DNA from: SAR202 cluster bacterium
Lineage (GTDB): Bacteria; Chloroflexota; Dehalococcoidia; Lucifugimonadales; VGZY01
Assembly: GCA_016872355.1 (NCBI GenBank)
Contig: VGZY01000021.1
Span: 1 to 40,974 of the forward strand
Length of the DNA: 40,974 nucleotides
Direction: 5' to 3'
Both the position numbers and the translations under genes were made by a program. Below the pieces are notes generated by a model, which saw nothing but the letters and a program-made list of their open reading frames with translations, did not search any database and was not told where the DNA came from. This document shows, piece by piece, positions 6,864-17,892 of this stretch. How positions within the stretch are numbered: position 1 is the first letter of the stretch; each line of letters starts with the position of its first letter.

Positions 6864-7787
6864 ATGAAGATCGGCGCATTTGAAATAGCAGAACCAGTCC
6901 CCGAGCTCAAGAATACCTGCGCAATCGCCATGCTGCGCCCGTGGGTGGACGTTGGACGCGTGGGCACGCTCGCCCTCAACAAGGTGGAGCGGCACCTGGG
7001 CGCCCGGGAGCTTGGCCGCCTGGCCCGGCCCGGCGTATTCTTGGACTTTACGCGTGAGCGCCCCAGGATTCGCATTGTGGAAAACCGGCGCATGCTGATC
7101 ACGCCCAACAGCATCGTCCAGTATGCAAAGTTCGATAATTACAATCGCGACTTCCTCTTCCTCCACCTGCGTGAGCCGCACATGATGGGGGAGGACTACT
7201 GTGACGCTATTGTTGAGCTGCTGAAGTTCTTCAACGTGACGGAGTACTGCCGAATCGGTGGAATGTACGACTCGGTCCCGCACACGCGTCGCCTTCTCGT
7301 AACCGGCACACTGAGCGGGGAAAAGCTTCGCAAGGCAGGGCACCTCGTATCGCCCCGGTTAAACGCCTACCAGGGCCCAACGAGCATAGTTAACCTGGTG
7401 ACTGAGGCTATGGCCGCTGCGAACGTGGAGACGACGAGCATCATGGTGCACATCCCTCAGTATGTACAGCTGGATGAGGACCACATGGGGGCCTACCGGC
7501 TCATCCAGGTCCTGGCTGCCATTTACGACCTTCCGGAATCGCTCGCGGACCCGGAGATGGGTAAGAGGCAGTACGACGGCATAGAGCTGGCGGTGGACAG
7601 TAATCCTGATGTGAAGGCCCTTGTGCAACAGCTCGAGGTGGAGTTCGACAAGGTCCAGGCAAGCCGGGACCCTGAGAGAAAACCTGCCCTGTCTGCCGAT
7701 ATGGAGAAGTTCCTGCAGGAAATGGCGGAGCGATTGGAGAACAAGACCAACAACCCTTCCGAGCCGCCCGAAGAGCACGGCCAGTAG
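6864..7787 (+). CDS. PAC2 family protein
   Basis: A 307-aa soluble protein of the PAC2 family, named for a proteasome assembly chaperone. Most bacterial members have no defined function; actinobacterial ones occur near proteasome genes, but none is visible here. Typical stretches are ITPNSIVQYAKFDNYNRDFLF, CRIGGMYDSVPHTRR and the central GPTSIVNLV. The C-terminal ~45 residues are charged and probably disordered. An extended -10 (TGCTAAAAT, ending 6824) lies upstream without a clear -35. It is convergent with nnr, with only 6 bases between the two stops. Confidence 0.82.
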   Translation: MKIGAFEIAEPVPELKNTCAIAMLRPWVDVGRVGTLALNKVERHLGARELGRLARPGVFLDFTRERPRIRIVENRRMLITPNSIVQYAKFDNYNRDFLFLHLREPHMMGEDYCDAIVELLKFFNVTEYCRIGGMYDSVPHTRRLLVTGTLSGEKLRKAGHLVSPRLNAYQGPTSIVNLVTEAMAAANVETTSIMVHIPQYVQLDEDHMGAYRLIQVLAAIYDLPESLADPEMGKRQYDGIELAVDSNPDVKALVQQLEVEFDKVQASRDPERKPALSADMEKFLQEMAERLENKTNNPSEPPEEHGQ

Positions 7788-7793
7788 GGCCGG

Positions 7794-9371
7794 TCAGGGC
7801 CGCACGAAGGGGCGGTTGGCCTTGAGGTCTCGGATGGCACGCGGCAGCGCCGGGAGAAGGTCTCCGGCGAGCATCCCCGCATCACCGATCTCCGCAGACG
7901 CTATCTCCCCTGCCAGCCCGTGCAGATATACGCCAAGCGCCGCGGCCTTTTCGGGGCTCAGCCCCTGGGCAAGTAGCCCGGCGATGGCCCCCGCCAGCAC
8001 ATCCCCGGTGCCTGCAGTGGCCATTGCAGGATTGGCGAACGGGCTGAGCATGGCCTGCCCCGTCGGGTACGCAACTACGGTATACGCCCCCTTGAGGACC
8101 ACGATCTTGTTCCACTTCACCGCGGCCTCGATGGCAACGTTGGTGCGGTGAGTCTCCACCTCTCTGACCGTGCTGTTCAGGAGCCGCGCCATCTCCCCGG
8201 GATGTGGCGTCACTATGGCATCGTCGTTCAGGCGCTCCCACCATTGCTCGCCGCTCAAGCCGGCAAGGAAGTTGAGGCCGTCTGCGTCCACAACGGTCGG
8301 CGGAAGCTCCCGGTAGCTGCGCAGCATGTCCTCAATGAGCCGCACTGCGCTGGCAGACCGCCCCAGTCCGCATCCTATGAGCAGGGAGTCATATCCTTCA
8401 ACGTTCGCCAGGATAGTCCCTGAGGCATTCTGCGCCGGCTCCCCCGGCGGGTCCTCAGGCAACGGCACGTACGTCGCCTCCGTCGCCTTTGCCGCGACCG
8501 CGGCCTGGATGCCCTGCGGCACCGCCAATGTCACCAGCCCCGCCCCTACCCTGCCCGCGCCTGCAGCGGCCAGGTAGGCCGCGCCGATGTAATTGACGGA
8601 GCCCGCCACGATGAACGCCCTGCCGAAAGTTCCCTTGTGGCTGAAGAGGGGCCTGGGCGGGAGAGCGGCGGCGGCCCATTTGCGGGTCATAAGCTCCAGC
8701 GGGATTTCGCTGTCCAGATCAGCCGGCGTGCCGATGTCCACAGCCTCGATCCTGCCGGCGTATTCTGCGCCCGGGGGCATGTAGAGTCCGATCTTGGGAT
8801 ACCCAAGTGTAACGGTAACATCGGCCACGACGCCTGCCGGGTCCACCTCCCCAGTGTCGGCGTCAAGCCCGGTTGGCAGGTCGAGCGCGACGATGCGCAG
8901 GTCCGGACGGTCCAGCTTTTCGGCCATGAGACGCGAAATTATCTCTTTGAGAGGGCCGTCTATGGCCCGGGACCTGCCGATTCCGAGGATGGCATCCAGC
9001 ACCATATGCGCAGTATGCAGGCTCTCATCCAGCAGCACCAGCCCATCCTTTGTGAAAGCGTTGTGCACAGGCACATTGGCTTTGAGGAGACCAGACACCA
9101 GCGGATCGTGCGGTTTGCGGGGGAGGCAGAGAAAGACGGTCGGCCGGGCGCCCCATTCGTTCAGGTGCCGCGCCGCAACGAGCCCATCCCCGCCGTTGTT
9201 CCCGGGCCCAACGAGCACGGTAAGGGGCGCTTTCTTTACAAGTCCAAGATGGTCCCACACGCGGCGGGCAACGGCCAGGCCGGCGTTCTCCATAAGTGTT
9301 TGCGTGGAGATACCGGCTTTTTCGGAGCGGTTTTCCAGGTCCCGCATCTGGGCGGAGGTTACGATTTTCAT
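7794..9371 (-). CDS. nnr: Bifunctional NAD(P)H-hydrate epimerase/dehydratase
   Basis: A 525-aa metabolite-repair enzyme that restores hydrated NADH and NADPH. The N-terminal YjeF_N epimerase domain has GPGNNGGDGLVAARHL; the C-terminal ribokinase-like dehydratase domain has VTPHPGEMARLL and NPAMATAGTGDVLAG. Both halves look intact and the length is normal for the fused form. It lies 39 bases downstream of acpS on the same strand, a gene pairing common in bacteria, and is probably translated from an acpS-nnr transcript. Confidence 0.95.
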   Translation of the reverse strand: MKIVTSAQMRDLENRSEKAGISTQTLMENAGLAVARRVWDHLGLVKKAPLTVLVGPGNNGGDGLVAARHLNEWGARPTVFLCLPRKPHDPLVSGLLKANVPVHNAFTKDGLVLLDESLHTAHMVLDAILGIGRSRAIDGPLKEIISRLMAEKLDRPDLRIVALDLPTGLDADTGEVDPAGVVADVTVTLGYPKIGLYMPPGAEYAGRIEAVDIGTPADLDSEIPLELMTRKWAAAALPPRPLFSHKGTFGRAFIVAGSVNYIGAAYLAAAGAGRVGAGLVTLAVPQGIQAAVAAKATEATYVPLPEDPPGEPAQNASGTILANVEGYDSLLIGCGLGRSASAVRLIEDMLRSYRELPPTVVDADGLNFLAGLSGEQWWERLNDDAIVTPHPGEMARLLNSTVREVETHRTNVAIEAAVKWNKIVVLKGAYTVVAYPTGQAMLSPFANPAMATAGTGDVLAGAIAGLLAQGLSPEKAAALGVYLHGLAGEIASAEIGDAGMLAGDLLPALPRAIRDLKANRPFVRP

Positions 9372-9410
9372 ACTGGTAATTTCAGCATACGCCTGTGGAC
9401 GGCGTTCGCG

Positions 9411-9842
9411 CTATATGGCCGGAGGGGGAGGCGCATCCGCGCCGGCGCGGGTGGGCCTGAAAGGTACGAGGTTGCCGTGAAGGCTGTTACCGACGACGGT
9501 GGCGATGGCAGTGTCTTTAGAGTGGGAGAGGGAGACGGAGATATCGCTGAGGCCGATGCGCTCGGCGCGGGCGAGAGCGGTCCCGTGCAGCTTGATCGTG
9601 GGGGCCTTGCCGCACTCCCGGACAACCTCGATGTCCTTCCACCTGATTCCCCGGGTGCCTGTGCCCAGGAGCTTCATGACGGCTTCCTTGGCGGCAAACC
9701 GACTGGCAAGCTGCGGCGCACGTCCTCGGCAATAGGCAATCTCGGCATCCGTGTAGATGCGCTTCAGGAAGCGGTCGCCGTACTCGGCAGTAACTCTGCC
9801 AACTCGCTCTATCTCGATGATATCCACTCCATTGACTAGCAT
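9411..9842 (-). CDS. acpS: Holo-[acyl-carrier-protein] synthase
   Basis: A 143-aa phosphopantetheinyl transferase that converts apo-ACP to holo-ACP with coenzyme A. Conserved motifs are GVDIIEIERV (magnesium-binding Asp) and ASRFAAKEAVMKLLGTG (Glu/Lys), followed by SDISVSLSHSKDTAIA. The ATG is preceded by AGGGGGCAGGG. About 20 residues at the C-terminus (proline/alanine-rich) extend beyond the usual end. It is followed by nnr and preceded by the TolB-like gene on the same strand at 49 bases. Confidence 0.95.
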   Translation of the reverse strand: MLVNGVDIIEIERVGRVTAEYGDRFLKRIYTDAEIAYCRGRAPQLASRFAAKEAVMKLLGTGTRGIRWKDIEVVRECGKAPTIKLHGTALARAERIGLSDISVSLSHSKDTAIATVVGNSLHGNLVPFRPTRAGADAPPPPAI

Positions 9843-9891
9843 CCCTGCCCCCTGTGCGCTTGCGTCTAATGGAATGATATCAGTTTAAATG

Positions 9892-10920
9892 TCACCAGGA
9901 AGGGCTCGTGTCATTGGCGCTGTTGTTCGTGAGCCGCCGCTGTCCGGAGCCGTCTTCATTCATGACGAATATCTCGGCATCGCCGTCCAGGTAGGACGCA
10001 AAGGCAATCTGCTTGCCGCTGGGAGACCAGTCCGGCTGGTCGTCACGGGCCTCGTTATAGGTGAGGCGGGTCTGGGCCAGGTCAACCACGTTGAGAATGT
10101 AGATTTCTGCGTTTCCGTCCCTCTCCGACACGAAGACCAGCTCTTTGCTGGAGGGGGACCACGAGAGGCCGTACTCCGGGGCCGGGGTGCTGGTCACGCG
10201 TGTCTCCTGGTCTCCAGCAGCATCTACCAGGTAGATCTCCGGGTTGCCGTCGCGATCGGAGATGAAGGCGATGCGCTTGCCGTCGGGCGACCACACTGCG
10301 CTGTGGTCAGGGGTCTGCGTGCGGCGGAACTCGTTGACGCCGTCAGGGTTGCGGACATACAGACCCATTTGTGGGCCGGACTTGACTGAGAACACGATCG
10401 AGTCTCCGGCCGGAGACCAGTCGCCAATATCGTCGCCCGGCACTTGCGTCAGCAGAGTTGAGACGCCGCCGCCGGAGCTCACCAGGTACGGCACGGGCGT
10501 CCCGGCATCGATGGCAATATACGCCAGCCTGTTGCTGTTAGGGGCCCAGCGGTGGCCCGTATACTCGATAGGGCCGGCGACAAGGGCGCCGCGCCCTTCA
10601 CCGTCCGTTCGCATGACCTCGATGGCGGTGTTGCCGCCTTCCATGGTCCGGAACGCGATCGCCTTCCCATCTGGAGAGACGCGGGGGTCGAACTCGCGGC
10701 GAGGGCTGTTAGTAAGGTTCGTTTCCTTGCCGTCAGAAGCGCGGATGGCGTATATTTCCTCGTTGCCGTCCCGGTCGGACACGAAGGCAATCGGCGCGGC
10801 GGAGGACTGGCACGCCGCGAGCGCCAAAGCCGGAAAAATCGCCGCACCCAGGAGCAGCCTGCCTGCCCTGTTCGGCCTGTTGGACACAGAGCTCTTGTGC
10901 CGTCGCCGCATGTCACCCAT
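9892..10920 (-). CDS. TolB-like beta-propeller lipoprotein (PD40 repeats)
   Basis: A 342-aa predicted lipoprotein with signal peptide and lipobox LALAAC (Cys36). The rest is a series of WD40-like PD40 blades with the recurring pattern SPDGKxIAFxSDRDGNxEIY, at about residues 48, 88, 130, 170, 215, 260 and 305. This suits a seven-bladed propeller of the TolB type. No Tol-Pal genes are nearby, so a Tol function should not be assumed; such propellers usually bind proteins or glycans outside the cytoplasmic membrane. The start could also be the ATG at 10911. It may be the first gene of a TolB-like/acpS/nnr transcript. Confidence 0.85.
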   Translation of the reverse strand: MGDMRRRHKSSVSNRPNRAGRLLLGAAIFPALALAACQSSAAPIAFVSDRDGNEEIYAIRASDGKETNLTNSPRREFDPRVSPDGKAIAFRTMEGGNTAIEVMRTDGEGRGALVAGPIEYTGHRWAPNSNRLAYIAIDAGTPVPYLVSSGGGVSTLLTQVPGDDIGDWSPAGDSIVFSVKSGPQMGLYVRNPDGVNEFRRTQTPDHSAVWSPDGKRIAFISDRDGNPEIYLVDAAGDQETRVTSTPAPEYGLSWSPSSKELVFVSERDGNAEIYILNVVDLAQTRLTYNEARDDQPDWSPSGKQIAFASYLDGDAEIFVMNEDGSGQRRLTNNSANDTSPSW

Positions 10921-11044
10921 CCTGCATTGCCCTCAGATTCGCATACCTGTTGACATACAATACGAAACGGGAACGCGTACTTCAAGAAAGATTAGGTGGA
11001 TATTCCTGCGGAATCAATGGTATTGCCCCAGCGGAGAGAGTTGC

Positions 11045-11073
11045 TTGACACCCCCCGTCAGGCCGTATATATC
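11045..11073 (+). promoter_or_regulatory. Probable sigma-70 promoter of the FHA gene
   Basis: TTGACA at 11045-11050, a 17-bp spacer, and TATATC at 11068-11073 (or TATATA with a 15-bp spacer). It lies about 75 bases before the FHA start codon and would also serve the downstream ATPase gene. Confidence 0.6.
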
Positions 11074-11146
11074 ATTGGCCTCACTCCCTTGACCAGCGGC
11101 GCGAAACGGCACCAGTCCTATGCCACCCGAGGGGAGCGAGGTACCA

Positions 11147-11497
11147 ATGCTTCTCCCCGCGATGCTCCTTGTGAAGGGCGGACCCAGTAACGGCGCAATC
11201 ATTCCATTGCCGCCGGGCCAGTCCATTATGGGTCGCGCGCCCCAATGCGCAGTGATGTGGGACGATGCATCCGTATCCAGGCAGCATGCCTCCATCAGGA
11301 CCGATTCCCACGGCTACACAATTACCGATCTCGGCAGCATGAACGGCACATTCGTAAACGGCAAGTCCATTGAAAAGGAGTCTCGCCGGCTCCGTCACAT
11401 GGACCGCATCCAGCTGGGCGGCGCCGGCTCCGTCGTAACGTGGGTGTTCATGGAATCGCAGGCGACCGTCTCGCTTCCCAGTATCCAGGGGGCATAG
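11147..11497 (+). CDS. FHA domain protein
   Basis: A 116-aa protein that is essentially one forkhead-associated domain, which binds phosphothreonine peptides. Hallmarks are the first strand with IMGRAPQCAV, then SVSRQHASI and the DLGSMNGTFVNG turn. The ATG at 11147 is chosen because GGGGAGCGAGG lies 5-7 bases upstream; an ATG at 11120 has no such site. It lies 68 bases before a PilB/GspE-type ATPase gene, so it may take phosphorylation signals to a pilus or secretion motor. That link is inference from adjacency. Confidence 0.88.
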   Translation: MLLPAMLLVKGGPSNGAIIPLPPGQSIMGRAPQCAVMWDDASVSRQHASIRTDSHGYTITDLGSMNGTFVNGKSIEKESRRLRHMDRIQLGGAGSVVTWVFMESQATVSLPSIQGA

Positions 11498-11565
11498 CGG
11501 TCAGACCCTAGACCACGAGGACGGTTGGCTGTAACCTGTTACCGAGAGTCCACTTCGAGGCGCAC

Positions 11566-13279
11566 ATGGTCCGGAGAAGCGGCGCGGCGTTTGAGGAGCG
11601 TGTTGGACGCATCCTCATCGACGCGGGTTACGTAACTCAAGAGCAGATCAAGAAGGTCCGGCAGGTCTCAGAAAGCTCCAGCGACGGCCTCCTCGATACC
11701 CTTGTCTATCTCAAAGTCATCCCTGCAGACGCGCTCGCCACGGTCCTTACGGACAGGCTCAGGATACCTGTCGTCGACCTCAAAAGCGTCCAGGTGGACC
11801 CGAACGCGATTCGGACCGTCCCCGAAGAGATCGCCCGCGATCACGAAGTGCTGCCGATCGGCTTCGACCCCGACGGCTCGTTGCGGTTGGCCACCGCCAC
11901 GCCCAACGACTTCCAGGTAGCTACGCGCATATCCTCGATCACCGGCCACCAGACCAGGTTCGTTCTCGCACTGGGTGGGCGACTTTCGGAGCTTATCGAC
12001 CGCACGTACGCGTCCGGTTCAGTGCGCAGCGGCCATCCCGGCGCGAACGGCGCACCAGCCTCGCCGGCGGCCAACGCTCCTGCCGCCCTGGCGCTCTCCG
12101 GTGAAAACATTGCCGAAATGCAGGCTGTGCAGGCAGTGGAGACGATCACGCTCCAGGCCGTAAAGCGGCGCGCATCGGACGTGCACCTGGTGCCCACGGC
12201 GGATTCAGCGAAAGTCCTCTTTCGGTTGGACGGCGTGCTTCAGAAGGTGCTCAGCCTGCCCCTCCGCCTCCACGAGTCCATGATCTCCCGGATCAAGGTC
12301 CTTTCGGATATGGATATTTCCGAATCGCGGCGGCCGCAGGACGGCAGCTTTTCACTCCGCTTCGGCGAGAGGCGCGTAGACTTCAGGGTCTCCGCCGTAG
12401 GTATCACCTGGGGCGAGATGATGGTCATACGCATACTGGACCGCACGGGCGGACTCATGGGGCTGGAAGACCTGGGGCTGGATGCGAGCCCGCTCAAGAC
12501 CTGGCGCCAGCTTCTGTCCTTGCCGTTCGGCATGCTCCTCGTATCCGGGCCTACCGGCTCGGGAAAGACGACAACCCTTTACTCGGCCGTGATGGAGCTG
12601 GTGGGCGACCGCGGCAACATCATGACCGTCGAAGACCCCGTAGAGTACCGTATCGAGGATATCCACCAGATAGAGGTGAACCGCGCGGCAGGGATCGACT
12701 TCCCCACCGGCCTCCGCTCCATCATGCGCCCGGGACCCGGACATTATCCTCGTGGGCGAGATCCGGGACGCGGAGACTGCGAAGACGGCCGTTGACGCGG
12801 CGCTCACGGGCCACCTGGTCCTCGCATCCATCCACAGCAACGACGCGTCGTCGTCCTTCGTGCGCCTGCTGGACATGGGCATTGAGCCGTACATGGCCGC
12901 CACCGCAGTAGCGGGGACGCTGGCGCAGCGCCTGGTCAGGAAGGTGTGCGGCTACTGCAAAGAGCCTGCCGCCGTTACCGAGGCAGAGGCATTTGCATAC
13001 GAGGCGGAAATGCAGGAGCCTGCCACGCAGCTAGTAGCAGGCAAGGGATGCAACTTTTGCGGCTACCCCGGGTTTTCCGGACGCACAGGGGTTTTTGAGG
13101 TGCTCGCGGTGAGCCAGACGACCCGCAGGCTGGTAGCGGCGGGCTCCAGCGGCCAGGCCATCAGGGAACAGGCCCTGAGAGACGGGATGGTCCCCTTGCG
13201 CCGCGCGGGAATGCTCAAGTGCAAGGACGGTGTCACAGCCGCCAGCGAAGTGTTAAGGCGCGTCTATTTCGTGGACTAG
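11566..13279 (+). pseudogene. PilB/GspE-type secretion/pilus ATPase, frameshifted in the Walker B region
   Basis: A type IV pilus or type II secretion assembly ATPase of about 570 aa in two frames. The first frame (11566-12795) carries the MshEN N-terminal domain, the Walker A motif GPTGSGKTTTLYSA (Lys334) and VEDPVEYRI. The second frame (readable from about 12735 to 13279) carries [13 protein letters not shown] (Walker B), [13 protein letters not shown] (His box) and a zinc-binding CGYC...CNFCGYPG. The frame changes within CCCGGG at 12729-12734, where one extra base is present; removing it restores R-x-D-P-D-I-I-L-V-G. No other pilus or secretion gene is in the window. Whether the lesion is biological or a consensus error is open. 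Confidence 0.88.
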
Positions 13280-13298
13280 CCTGCCGCCGAGGGAAACC

Positions 13299-14132
13299 AT
13301 GCCGCTCAGTCATAGCGCAATCCACGACTACCTGGAGAGCCGGACGCCGATAGCAGACTTGCCGGTGGACTGGGAGCAGACGGGCTACACATCTGATGAG
13401 TTCAACCGATGGGCAGCCTCCCTTGAGTTCCCCGGATGGGATGGCGACATCGCCACCGAAGAAGAGGTCCAGGTCATCACGGCAATCCTCAATGCGGAGC
13501 CGGGAGACTACCTGCTGGATGTGGCTTGCGGGTACGGCCGTCACGCCCTTCCGCTTGCGGAAGGGTACGGCCTGCTTGTTACGGGCACGGACATTTCCGA
13601 CGGCCTGATTACGAACGCCCGGCGCAGGGCCGTCCGCCGGGGCATCGACATCGAATATGAAGTCGGAGATGCCCGGGACATCCCCTGGGTAGACCAGTTC
13701 CAGCACGCAATGGTTGCGTTCAACTCGTTTTCTCTCTTTTCGCCGCAAGACGCCCCCCTTGTGCTCGGGCGAATTCGCAGGGCGCTCCGCCGCAACGGGC
13801 GGCTGTTCATGGACCTGGACAACAAGTCTTACAGCGTCAACCAGGTGACACACAGGAAGAACTGGTCCCTCTCGCCCCAGGGCCTGACACTCCAGGAGAT
13901 CTACCTTCACGAGAAAAGGTCCGTCGAGGTCCTGCGCGACCTTCACTTCCCGGCGAGGGAAGACAGAGTGCGTGAGTTCCTGGCGTTCAAGCAGCTCTAC
14001 TCCATAGAGGAGTTGACCTCACTTCTGCTAAAATGCGGCTTCAAGGCGGAGCAGGTGTACGGCGGTTGGGACCTCACTCCCCTCTCCAGACTGCGGCCGA
14101 AGATACTGCTGGTTGCAACCCGGCAGGACTGA
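13299..14132 (+). CDS. Class I SAM-dependent methyltransferase
   Basis: A 277-aa cytoplasmic methyltransferase. Motif I is LLDVACGYGRHALPLA at about residues 69-84, followed by the acidic strand TGTDISDGLI and GDARDIPW. The N-terminal ~60 residues and C-terminal segment (SIEELTSLLLKCGFKAEQVYGG) match the usual small-molecule methyltransferase fold. The ATG has GAGGG six bases upstream and starts 19 bases after the ATPase stop, so it is probably in the same transcript. The substrate is unknown. Confidence 0.88.
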   Translation: MPLSHSAIHDYLESRTPIADLPVDWEQTGYTSDEFNRWAASLEFPGWDGDIATEEEVQVITAILNAEPGDYLLDVACGYGRHALPLAEGYGLLVTGTDISDGLITNARRRAVRRGIDIEYEVGDARDIPWVDQFQHAMVAFNSFSLFSPQDAPLVLGRIRRALRRNGRLFMDLDNKSYSVNQVTHRKNWSLSPQGLTLQEIYLHEKRSVEVLRDLHFPAREDRVREFLAFKQLYSIEELTSLLLKCGFKAEQVYGGWDLTPLSRLRPKILLVATRQD

Positions 14133-14160
14133 GCAACGAAAGTGACTTAAGGAGACTCCA

Positions 14161-15759
14161 TTGGGATTCGATACGATCATCCGGAATGGGACGATTATCG
14201 ACGGCTCCAAGCAGCCGCGGTTCAAGGCGGACGTGGGCATAACAGGCGGCAGGATCGAAGCGATCGGCGACCTTGGCAAGGCGGAGGCGAAGCGCGTCAT
14301 TGACGCGAAAGGGATGATTGTCGTCCCGGGCTTCATCGACATGCATTCGCACTCGGACCGGACGATCATCGACGACCCCGGCGGTGAGAGCAAGGTCCAT
14401 CAGGGAGTGACAACGGACGTCGTCGGCAACTGCTCTTACTCCCCGTTCCCCGTCCCTCCGGGCGGCCCTCTGGGCGGCTACAAGTTCCAGACGACGAACG
14501 TAGAGTGGGGCTGGTCTGACCTGGCAGGGTGGGCGAAGATGATCGAGGAGAAGGGCGTCTCCATGAACATCGCCCCTCAAGCGGGCCACGCTGCCGTCCG
14601 CGCAGCCGCAGGCCTTCTGGACAATCGCCCTCCCACGCCTGACGAGATGGCGAATATGCGCAGGCTCACCGCCGAGGCCGTTGAGCAGGGTGCCTTCGCA
14701 TTCACAACGGGCCTCACGCTGCCTCCCGGCAGCTACGCCACAACGGATGAGATCGTGTCGATCGTAGAGGCGATCAAGCCGTACGATGGCGCCTTCTACG
14801 CCACGCACGCGCGCCTCTGGGCAAATAACCACGTCGGCGCCGTCAAGGAAGCGGTAGAGGTAGGCAGGCGCACGGGCGTGCCCGTCCAGTACTCGCACAT
14901 GGCGATCATAGACAGCCGCGTCTACGGCCAGGGCGAGACGATGACCGACCCCATTGAGCGGGCGCACGACCGCGGCATGGACGTTACGTACGACATGTAC
15001 CCCTACACCGCCGCCGGCTCGCACCTGGCGCAGCTAATACCGGACTGGGTGCAGGAAGGCGGCGTGGTGAAGATGCTGGAGCGCCTCCGCACGCCGGCGA
15101 TCAGGAAGAAGGCCATAGAGGACACGAGGAAGGGCTGGTTCAAGGGCCTCCCGTGGGAGTTTGACTCGATTGTCATCGCGTCCGTCTCCTCCGAGAAGTT
15201 CCATAGCATTGTGGGCAAGAGCGTTGCCCAGATTGCCAAGGAGCGCAAGGCCGACCCTCACGAGACTTACCTGACGCTTATCGACGAGAACGACAACAAT
15301 GTGGGCGCCGTGTTTCACAACCGCGTGGAGGGCGACGTGCGCTACTTCATGGGCCACCCGCTCGCGATGATCGGCTCAGACGGCAGCGCCATCTCCCCCA
15401 GCGGGAAGTACAGCAAGGACAAGCCGCACCCCAGGTTCTACGGCACATATCCGCGCATACTCGGACGCTATATTCGGCAGAAGCCGTCCGTGATGACGCT
15501 GGAAGAGGCCATCTACAAGATGACGGCCTTCCCTGCAAAGCGAATGCGCTTCAAGGACCGTGGCGTGATCAAAATCGGCTACATTGCAGATATCACTATC
15601 TTCAACCCGGACACGGTCATAGACAACGCAACGTTCGACAATCCGCACCAGCTGCCCACCGGCGTGCCTCATGTGCTGGTCGGCGGAGAGCCGGTTGTTT
15701 CCAACGGCAAGCACACGGGCGCCCGGCCGGGCAAGGTGCTCAGGAGAGGTTCTTCCTAA
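14161..15759 (+). CDS. N-acyl-D-amino-acid deacylase (D-aminoacylase) family amidohydrolase
   Basis: A 532-aa metal-dependent hydrolase of the amidohydrolase superfamily. Metal-binding HSH occurs in PGFIDMHSHSD; VTTDVVGNCSYSPFP matches the GNC loop of D-aminoacylases; further conserved pieces are YATHARLW, YSHMAI, YDMYPYTAAGSHL and MIGSDGSAI. The terminal beta-sandwich is formed by residues 1-60 and 470-532 (IGYIADITIFNPDTV). The start is TTG at 14161, supported by AAGGAG upstream. The exact N-acyl-D-amino acid or cyclic-amide substrate is uncertain. Confidence 0.88.
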   Translation: MGFDTIIRNGTIIDGSKQPRFKADVGITGGRIEAIGDLGKAEAKRVIDAKGMIVVPGFIDMHSHSDRTIIDDPGGESKVHQGVTTDVVGNCSYSPFPVPPGGPLGGYKFQTTNVEWGWSDLAGWAKMIEEKGVSMNIAPQAGHAAVRAAAGLLDNRPPTPDEMANMRRLTAEAVEQGAFAFTTGLTLPPGSYATTDEIVSIVEAIKPYDGAFYATHARLWANNHVGAVKEAVEVGRRTGVPVQYSHMAIIDSRVYGQGETMTDPIERAHDRGMDVTYDMYPYTAAGSHLAQLIPDWVQEGGVVKMLERLRTPAIRKKAIEDTRKGWFKGLPWEFDSIVIASVSSEKFHSIVGKSVAQIAKERKADPHETYLTLIDENDNNVGAVFHNRVEGDVRYFMGHPLAMIGSDGSAISPSGKYSKDKPHPRFYGTYPRILGRYIRQKPSVMTLEEAIYKMTAFPAKRMRFKDRGVIKIGYIADITIFNPDTVIDNATFDNPHQLPTGVPHVLVGGEPVVSNGKHTGARPGKVLRRGSS

Positions 15760-15770
15760 AACTACCGCTA

Positions 15771-16222
15771 TGAAAGTCAAACTGAAAAAGATAGTTGGCA
15801 CGCTGGACGCCATGAAGGACCAGCAAACGGCTTACCTCCACAAAGTGACTGGAGAGGTGCTGACGTTTGACGAAAGTGTCCTGGAGTCCGCAAAGAACGG
15901 TGCCCAGGAAGGGGAAGGCGCCGGGTCCGAAGCTGTCAAGCGCGCCGCAGATGTGCTAAAGGACGCCGAGACTTTCGCGCGCCTGCCGCTGAAAGGGGAC
16001 ATCCATGAGTACAGGCTCATGTCCACCTTTGCGGACTCAATCACCAACAAGTCTGTAGCCAGCATGGTGAAGCTGTCCATAACGGGCAAGGGCGCGTTCC
16101 GCCGGTTCAAGGATGTGCTGCGCCGCTACGGCATGACCGAGCAATGGAACGAGTACAAGGAGCCGGCGATCGCAAAGGTTGCGCGGCGCTGGTGCGAGAG
16201 AAACGGCATCGAGTACGAGTAG
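15771..16222 (+). CDS. UPF0158 family protein
   Basis: A 150-aa soluble protein of the uncharacterised UPF0158 family. The C-terminal half carries the family signature: LPLKGDIHEYRLMSTFADS, then GKGAFRRFKDVLRRYGM, then EQWNEYKEPAIAKVARRWCERNGIEYE. The N-terminus holds the usual YLHKVTGEVL segment. I chose the ATG at 15771, 11 bases after the amidohydrolase stop; the frame is open further upstream but only inside that gene. No function is established for the family. Confidence 0.85.
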
Positions 16223-16266
16223 CGGCTAACGCGCCCGCTCCAAAGGAAATCCGACACTCGAAACAT

Positions 16267-16297
16267 GACCGGGCCTATCACACTGTGATGCCCGGTC
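16267..16297. terminator. Hairpin between convergent genes
   Basis: Arms GACCGGGC (16267-16274) and GCCCGGTC (16290-16297) enclose a second inverted pair, ATCACA/TGTGAT, giving one long interrupted stem. It lies between the rightward UPF0158 gene and the leftward DUF5615 pseudogene. No T-tract follows on either strand, so terminator activity is uncertain. Confidence 0.45.
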
Positions 16298-16313
16298 TGA
16301 TTCTGATACTGGT

Positions 16314-17732
<1,419 letters not shown>

Positions 17733-17892
17733 TCGAAATTCCTTCAGGTTAATGGCCAATAGGTTAACATCCGGACACAGGACGCGTCACCGGTGACGGC
17801 ACACTCCCCTTCTGTCGCCGCAGCATTCTATCTGGTATGCGCCGCAAATGTTATAGTTACTGCGGTGTCAGCTAACCGAAAGGGGGAGACTC

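Noticed and set aside
9892-10920. Assignment as a true TolB of the Tol-Pal system
   Set aside because: No tolA, tolQ, tolR or pal nearby, the protein is a lipoprotein, and the N-terminal TolB domain is not seen.
15671-15770. Extended start of the UPF0158 protein inside the amidohydrolase gene
   Set aside because: The extra residues do not fit the family and overlap the end of a well-supported gene in another frame.
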